Assembly (NCBI GenBank): GCA_900547725.1
Contig: URHR01000076.1
Location: forward strand, 1 to 8,692
DNA: 8,692 nucleotides
Source: an uncultured Eubacteriales bacterium
Lineage (GTDB): Bacteria > Bacillota > Clostridia > Oscillospirales > CAG-272
Direction: 5' to 3'
Positions within the stretch are counted from its first letter, which is position 1, and the number at the start of each line of letters is the position of its first letter. Shown here piece by piece: positions 5,835 to 8,692 of this stretch. Under the pieces are notes generated by a model. The model worked only from the letters and a program-made list of their open reading frames with translations. It was not told the DNA's origin and made no database searches. The position numbers were made by a program, and so were the translations under genes.

Positions 5835-6455
5835 TCAGCAGCCGAGCGAACGGAAAAAGTTCTGACGGCGACGGGTTGTCTCTTTCTCAGCCTTGCGCTT
5901 GGCAATCATGTTGGCAACCACGAGCGTAGTCGCAACCGCCACGATAACCTTTGCGTTCTTCTTCGTGAACTCGCCGACTTTCACCATTGCTTCACGCTGT
6001 TTCTCGGGAATGTTTCTGCCGATGTATGCAACAAAGGTCTTGCCGCCTTCCATAGCAGCCGCCTTCTCCGCCGCCTTGCGGGCAGCCTCTTCGTCTACGT
6101 CCACAATAGGCTCTTCGACAGGCTCTTCGACAGGCGTTTCCGCAACAGCAGTTTCATCAACGGGTTCTTCGGCAGGCGCTTCGGTTTCTTCAGCTTCCGC
6201 CGCGCAGGCTTCGTTCCGCTTTGCCGACGCGCTTGCGATCCGCAGGATCACCGCAATCACGAGGAATGCAGCCGCGGCGATGCCAACATAAATCAGCGAT
6301 TTGACATCAAATTTTCCGAGCAGCTTTTCCAATGTGCCGTTTGCAATCTCATGGAGAAGCAGATACGCGAACGCGCCGAGCAGGCATGCTCCGATTCCGA
6401 TGTACCCAACAAGGCGGGACGCTGTGCGAAGTTTTGCGGACTTGGTCTTTTCCAT
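5835..6455 (-). CDS. Membrane protein with acidic linker, paralog 2 of a tandem pair
   Basis: A 206-residue protein of unknown function. Hydrophobic segments lie at about 15-35, 53-75 and 168-185. The first begins ASRLVGYIGIGACL. After the second comes an extremely acidic, Pro/Ala/Glu-rich linker (about 84-125) with PVEEP repeats, whose DNA contains a tandem 12-base repeat at 6108-6131. Then come an Ala/Lys/Glu helix, YIGRNIPEKQREAMVKVGEF, a third hydrophobic segment and a basic tail, RRRQNFFRSLGC. It matches the neighbour at 6618-7211 in order and in key blocks, so they are paralogs. The start at 6455 follows GAGGGG eight bases upstream and a consensus promoter. No known domain is recognised. 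Three helices would put the basic tail outside if the N terminus is inside, which conflicts with the positive-inside rule. Confidence 0.88.
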   Translation of the reverse strand: MEKTKSAKLRTASRLVGYIGIGACLLGAFAYLLLHEIANGTLEKLLGKFDVKSLIYVGIAAAAFLVIAVILRIASASAKRNEACAAEAEETEAPAEEPVDETAVAETPVEEPVEEPIVDVDEEAARKAAEKAAAMEGGKTFVAYIGRNIPEKQREAMVKVGEFTKKNAKVIVAVATTLVVANMIAKRKAEKETTRRRQNFFRSLGC

Positions 6456-6535
6456 CTTTCTTACCCCTCTTCTGAAAAAATCCTGATACCGACCTTTGGG
6501 TGCGCCATCGGTCGCTCAAAGTATCATCTGTATAT

Positions 6536-6564
6536 ATCATACCATTTTTTTTGCCTTCTGTCAA
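6536..6564 (-). promoter_or_regulatory. Promoter of paralog 2
   Basis: On the minus strand TTGACA (6559-6564) and TATGAT (6536-6541) are 17 bases apart, with an extended -10 (TGG just before TATGAT). The leader of about 75 bases contains a small stem, ACCGA with TCGGT. Confidence 0.88.
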
Positions 6565-6575
6565 TAGGAAAATCA

Positions 6576-6604
6576 AAAAAACCTGCGGCTTCCGCAGGTT
6601 TTTT
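6576..6604. terminator. Terminator of paralog 1
   Basis: AAAAAACCTGCGG (6576-6588) pairs perfectly with CCGCAGGTTTTTT (6592-6604) around a three-base loop. It lies between the stop of the gene at 6618 and the -35 box of the next gene, so the two paralogs are separate transcription units. Confidence 0.88.
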
Positions 6605-6617
6605 GAAGGAAATTCGA

Positions 6618-7211
6618 TTACATCAGCGTGCGCAGAAAACTGCGGCGCTCCGCTCTGCGGCGGCGTTCCTCTTTGGCACTTGCAATGACCACAACCGCCG
6701 TCAGGGTTGCGGCGCTTGCAAGGATAACCGCAGAATACTTCTTGAGGAAATCGCCCGCCTTTTCGACATAGGGCATTTTGTCCTCAGGGATCACCTTCTT
6801 CGCCTTTTGGCCGAGATAATCCCGTACCTTGCCCGTTTTCTTATCGGCATTTCCGGAGCTCGGTGCAACATCCACAATCGTATCGCAGACTTCGTCAACC
6901 GCGTCCTCGACCGCTTCCTCAACCGTGGTCTTGCAGCACGCGCTGATAATACGGAACAGGATCGCAACCACAAGGATCGCGCCCGCGACAATTGCAAGCG
7001 TGATCAGTTTGTTTTCATTGCGCGGCTCGTTCAACAGTCCCCATTCACCCAGAAACTCAATGCGGTAATGGTTCATGTTCTTCAGCCAGAAGCCGTTCGG
7101 CAACGCGTAACCACAGATGAAAAGAGCGAGGCAGAGTCCCAGACCAATGTAGCCGATGAGACGGGAAGCGATGCGGAATCCCTTAGACGCCGCGGTGTCA
7201 ATTTTGTTCAT
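6618..7211 (-). CDS. Membrane protein with acidic linker, paralog 1 of a tandem pair
   Basis: A 197-residue protein of unknown function, same architecture as the gene at 5835-6455. The first hydrophobic segment (about 17-37) begins ASRLIGYIGLGLCL. A longer outer loop (38-68) contains many Asn and aromatic residues. The second segment (69-91) ends ILFRIISACC. The linker (about 95-128) is acidic (VEEAVEDAVDEV). Next come DYLGQKAKKVIPEDK and VEKAGDFLKKY, a third hydrophobic segment (159-178), and a very basic tail, EERRRRAERRSFLRTLM. Cys92 and Cys93 lie at the end of helix two. The ribosome site GGAGGGGG (7217-7224) lies five bases upstream of the start. It has its own promoter and terminator. 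I do not recognise the family. Confidence 0.88.
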   Translation of the reverse strand: MNKIDTAASKGFRIASRLIGYIGLGLCLALFICGYALPNGFWLKNMNHYRIEFLGEWGLLNEPRNENKLITLAIVAGAILVVAILFRIISACCKTTVEEAVEDAVDEVCDTIVDVAPSSGNADKKTGKVRDYLGQKAKKVIPEDKMPYVEKAGDFLKKYSAVILASAATLTAVVVIASAKEERRRRAERRSFLRTLM

Positions 7212-7247
7212 ATTATCCCCCTCCGAAAAAAGATTGATTGTATCTAT

Positions 7248-7276
7248 ATTTTACCATGTATAAAAAGCTTTGTCAA
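7248..7276 (-). promoter_or_regulatory. Promoter of paralog 1
   Basis: On the minus strand TTGACA (7271-7276) and TAAAAT (7248-7253) are 17 bases apart, with the extended -10 TGG. The stretch ATGGTAAAATATAGATAC closely resembles ATGGTATGATATATAC in the promoter of paralog 2, so the promoters probably duplicated with the genes. Confidence 0.88.
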
Positions 7277-7378
7277 GACCCTTTTATAAATTTTCCTTAA
7301 AAAAGCAGACTTTTTTTGAATAACTGTTCTTCTCTGATTGCATAATTCTGCAATTTTGCTGATATTTCGCGCGCCAAG

Positions 7379-7401
7379 AAAAAAGGCGGTCGGATTCCGC
7401 C
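7379..7401 (-). terminator. Possible minus-strand terminator with no assigned gene
   Basis: On the minus strand GGCGG (7397-7401) pairs with CCGCC (7385-7389) around a seven-base loop, followed by TTTTTTC. The stem is short. No minus-strand gene is seen upstream of it, so it may insulate paralog 1 from read-through, or be chance. The remainder of 7290-7445 shows no gene. Confidence 0.35.
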
Positions 7402-7445
7402 GCTTCCGCTCCCGGCGAACCCGGTTTTTCCATCGTTTTTCCCGC

Positions 7446-7474
7446 TTGACAATTGTCGTTTTCTGTGTTATAAT
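7446..7474 (+). promoter_or_regulatory. Consensus promoter of the MIF-like gene
   Basis: TTGACA (7446-7451) and TATAAT (7469-7474) are both perfect with a 17-base spacer. The start codon is 57 bases after the -10, with ACAGGAGG at 7515-7522. Confidence 0.92.
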
Positions 7475-7531
7475 GAATCTGTAAATCAGACGTCGATTTT
7501 CTGTCGGTGTCACCACAGGAGGTTACCCGCT

Positions 7532-7876
7532 ATGCCGTTTATTGAAACAAAGCTGAATATCCGTCTCACTCCCGAAAAAGAGGCAAATATCAAGGAAAAA
7601 CTGGGCAAAGCCATCTCTTTGTTCCCCGGAAAGAGTGAATACTGGCTGATGCTCCGTTTTGAGGACAACTGCCGGATGTGGTTTCGCGGCTACAATTCGT
7701 TTCCCATCGCAATGGTGCAGGTTCAGCTCTTCGGCTCGGCCGAAGCTGCCCTCACCGAACAGATGACCGCCGAAATCTGCCGCATCCTTTCCGAGGAGCT
7801 TTCCGTTCAGCCCGACCACATTTACATCAACTATTCCTTCTCCGAAACATGGGGTTGGAACAACGAAAACTTCTGA
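7532..7876 (+). CDS. MIF-like tautomerase
   Basis: A 114-residue protein of the macrophage migration inhibitory factor family in the tautomerase superfamily, which forms trimers and tautomerises phenylpyruvate-like keto-enol substrates. The second residue is Pro2, the catalytic base exposed when Met1 is removed. PGKSEYWLML (32-41) carries a Lys equivalent to the active-site Lys of MIF. PDHIYINY (94-101) and the C terminus WGWNNENF align with the PDRVYINY and VGWNN ends of animal MIF. The CxxC redox motif of animal MIF is absent. Length equals the family norm. AGGAGG lies nine bases upstream; it is monocistronic. Cytoplasmic, as no signal peptide is visible. The substrate in the cell is unknown. 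Confidence 0.93.
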   Translation: MPFIETKLNIRLTPEKEANIKEKLGKAISLFPGKSEYWLMLRFEDNCRMWFRGYNSFPIAMVQVQLFGSAEAALTEQMTAEICRILSEELSVQPDHIYINYSFSETWGWNNENF

Positions 7877-7922
7877 TTTTTGCAAGATTTGCAGAAAGAA
7901 ATTGCAGAAAGAGAAGAAGACC

Positions 7923-7970
7923 TTGGAGGGAGAGAGCCCCCTCTTGAAAGACGGGGCTCTCTCCCTCCAA
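7923..7970. repeat. Perfect 18-bp hairpin after the MIF-like gene
   Basis: 7923-7940 is the exact reverse complement of 7953-7970 (TTGGAGGGAGAGAGCCCC), with a 12-base loop. It opens with AGACCTTGG, as the 3' modules at 503-620 and 4283-4417 do. There is no T run directly after. Confidence 0.75.
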
Positions 7971-7989
7971 ACCTCCCTCTCTCTCCGAG

Positions 7990-8073
7990 AACTTCCCCCA
8001 AGCGCACCCGTCTGTACATGGCAAAGAGTTGTTTCGCTTTGTACGGTACGGGTGCTCTTGGGGGAAGTTTTTT
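7990..8073 (+). terminator. Long two-part hairpin with T tail, probable terminator
   Basis: AACTTCCCCCAAG (7990-8002) pairs with 8057-8069. GCACCCGT (8004-8011) pairs with 8048-8055. An inner GTAC/AAAG region also pairs, and TTTT follows to 8073. It is much longer than a standard terminator. It is the only T-tailed structure after the MIF-like gene. The next 97 bases, to 8170, show nothing I recognise. Confidence 0.65.
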
Positions 8074-8170
8074 GTTTCGGGCGGGAGGTGTTTTTTTTGA
8101 AAGTGCGGCTGTCGCGCTTGTTTTGTGGGTGGGGCACATATGGCGTGTATGCCTTTTGTAAGTGCAGATT

Positions 8171-8238
8171 GATCCCCCCTCATCAGTCGCTTGCGCGACA
8201 AACTGCTTGCAGTTTTCTTCCCCCAAAGGGGAAGCCTT
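8171..8238 (+). repeat. Repeat unit R1 of the nested palindrome
   Basis: The unit has three hairpins in a row: GTCGC/GCGAC (8186-8199), AAACTGC/GCAGTTT (8200-8215) and CTTCCCC/GGGGAAG (8217-8234). It begins with the end sequence ATCCCCCCTCATCAGTCGC. R4 is its inverted partner. Confidence 0.8.
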
Positions 8239-8291
8239 CTGCGAGATTTCTTTCGTACTATGCGACAAAGGATGAGGAGAGCATATACACT

Positions 8292-8345
8292 CGCCCTCAT
8301 CCGTCACCTACGGTGACACCTTCCCCCTCGAAGGGGAAGGCTTCC
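8292..8345 (+). repeat. Repeat unit R2
   Basis: It starts CGCCCTCATCCGTCACC and has two hairpins, GTCACC/GGTGAC and CCTTCCCC/GGGGAAGG. It is the same design as R1 but lacks the middle AAACTGC hairpin. Confidence 0.75.
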
Positions 8346-8458
8346 GCTGGTTCTGCAAGCTATATAAAAAGTGCTTCGAACTTTATATTCTGCAAAATAA
8401 ATTCTCCGGAACATATTTTTCCAAAAAAACAAATTCAGATGAGAACGTTACGCACCAG

Positions 8459-8510
8459 AGCCTTCCCCTTCGAGGGGGAAGGTGGCGCCGCAGGCGACGG
8501 ATGAGGGCGG
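8459..8510 (-). repeat. Repeat unit R3, inverted copy of R2
   Basis: Its reverse complement starts CCGCCCTCATCCGTCGCC and ends in the CCTTCCCC/GGGGAAGG hairpin. Changes in the first hairpin relative to R2 are paired on both sides (CGCC with GGCG), so base pairing appears conserved. Confidence 0.75.
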
Positions 8511-8567
8511 ATCGTGAAGACATCCCACGATTCAAAGTCCCATTTGCCCTGTTCGCACATCGTAAGG

Positions 8568-8645
8568 AAGGCTTCCCCTCGGGGGGGGGGGGGAAGAAAA
8601 CTGCAAGCAGTTTGGCGCGTCAGCGACTGATGAGGGGGGGATAAT
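8568..8645 (-). repeat. Repeat unit R4, inverted copy of R1, with a G13 run
   Basis: The reverse complement matches R1 including the AAACTGC/GCAGTTT hairpin and the TCCCCCCTCATCAGTCGC end. Where R1 has a short loop between CTTCCCC and GGGGAAG, R4 has 13 consecutive G (8581-8593). Confidence 0.75.
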
Positions 8646-8692
8646 TTTCCGCAATTTATAGCCAAACAATATGCTTTATAAAAATAATAAAA

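Larger units (their letters stand above)
8171..8645. repeat. Composite nested inverted repeat of four related units
   Basis: Units run R1, R2, then R3 and R4 in reverse orientation: R4 mirrors R1 and R3 mirrors R2. The 115 bases in the centre are AT-rich and unrelated to the units, and the spacers R1-R2 and R3-R4 do not clearly match. No gene is convincing here. The arrangement resembles a non-autonomous palindromic mobile element or a pair of nested insertions. The outer ends match the fold-back at 2037-2087. Confidence 0.75.

Noticed and set aside
5775..7289. Long plus-strand open frame of about 504 codons antisense to both paralogs
   Set aside because: It runs through two terminators and two promoters of the minus-strand genes, has no ribosome site, and its product is Arg/His/Cys-rich without a domain. 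The minus-strand frames have signals, membrane segments and mutual homology.
7523..8307. Minus-strand frames antisense to and downstream of the MIF-like gene
   Set aside because: They read through the long hairpins and repeat units; products are low-complexity and basic, without start signals.
7902..8504. Plus-strand frame of 200 codons across the hairpins and repeats
   Set aside because: The frame exists because the repeats are GC-rich and stop-poor; it crosses the T-tailed terminator at 7990-8073 and has no ribosome site.
8171..8645. CRISPR array from the repeated units
   Set aside because: Only four units, two in each orientation, with unequal spacers and internal hairpins; no direct, regular repeat-spacer pattern and no cas gene.

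Overview
The window looks like a chromosomal segment of a low-to-mid-GC Gram-positive bacterium, most likely a gut Clostridia (Oscillospirales-type) or a metagenome-assembled relative. The signs are strong AGGAGG-type ribosome binding sites, near-perfect TTGACA/TATAAT promoters with 17-base spacers, many U-tailed hairpin terminators, and small dispersed palindromic repeats between genes. The taxon is an inference from style, not from a marker gene. I see no transposase, integrase, phage gene, CRISPR array or toxin-antitoxin pair.

Layout. 1-514: no gene; a 435-base imperfect palindrome (26-460). 621-1838 (minus): membrane-anchored HtrA/DegP-type serine protease. 1839-2186: divergent spacer with a fold-back repeat and a consensus promoter. 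2187-4283 (plus): a tight three-gene operon of membrane proteins: a six-helix protein, a two-helix protein with a C-terminal zinc ribbon, and a polytopic HExxH metalloprotease-like protein. 4284-4503: a dispersed 3' module and two terminators. 4504-4729 (minus): a small lipoprotein gene that looks frameshifted. 4844-4920 (minus): tRNA-Arg(ACG) with encoded CCA, a consensus promoter and a terminator. 5212-5718 (plus): HdeD-like (DUF308-type) membrane protein. 5835-6455 and 6618-7211 (minus): two tandem paralogous membrane proteins of a family I do not recognise, each with its own look-alike promoter and terminator. 7532-7876 (plus): MIF-like tautomerase. 7877-8692: no gene; two long hairpins, then a composite of four repeat units arranged as a nested inverted repeat (8171-8645).

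How the parts relate. The common theme is the cell envelope: seven of the eight protein genes encode membrane or membrane-anchored proteins. The divergent pair of a membrane-tethered HtrA protease and an operon ending in an intramembrane-metalloprotease-like protein resembles the parts list of a two-step proteolytic signalling cascade, but no anti-sigma factor or sigma factor is present and that link is speculative. The least described items are the paralog pair at 5835-7211, the three-gene operon at 2187-4283, and a modular repeat family whose ends occur both as a 51-base fold-back (2037-2087) and as the outer ends of the large composite at 8171-8645.
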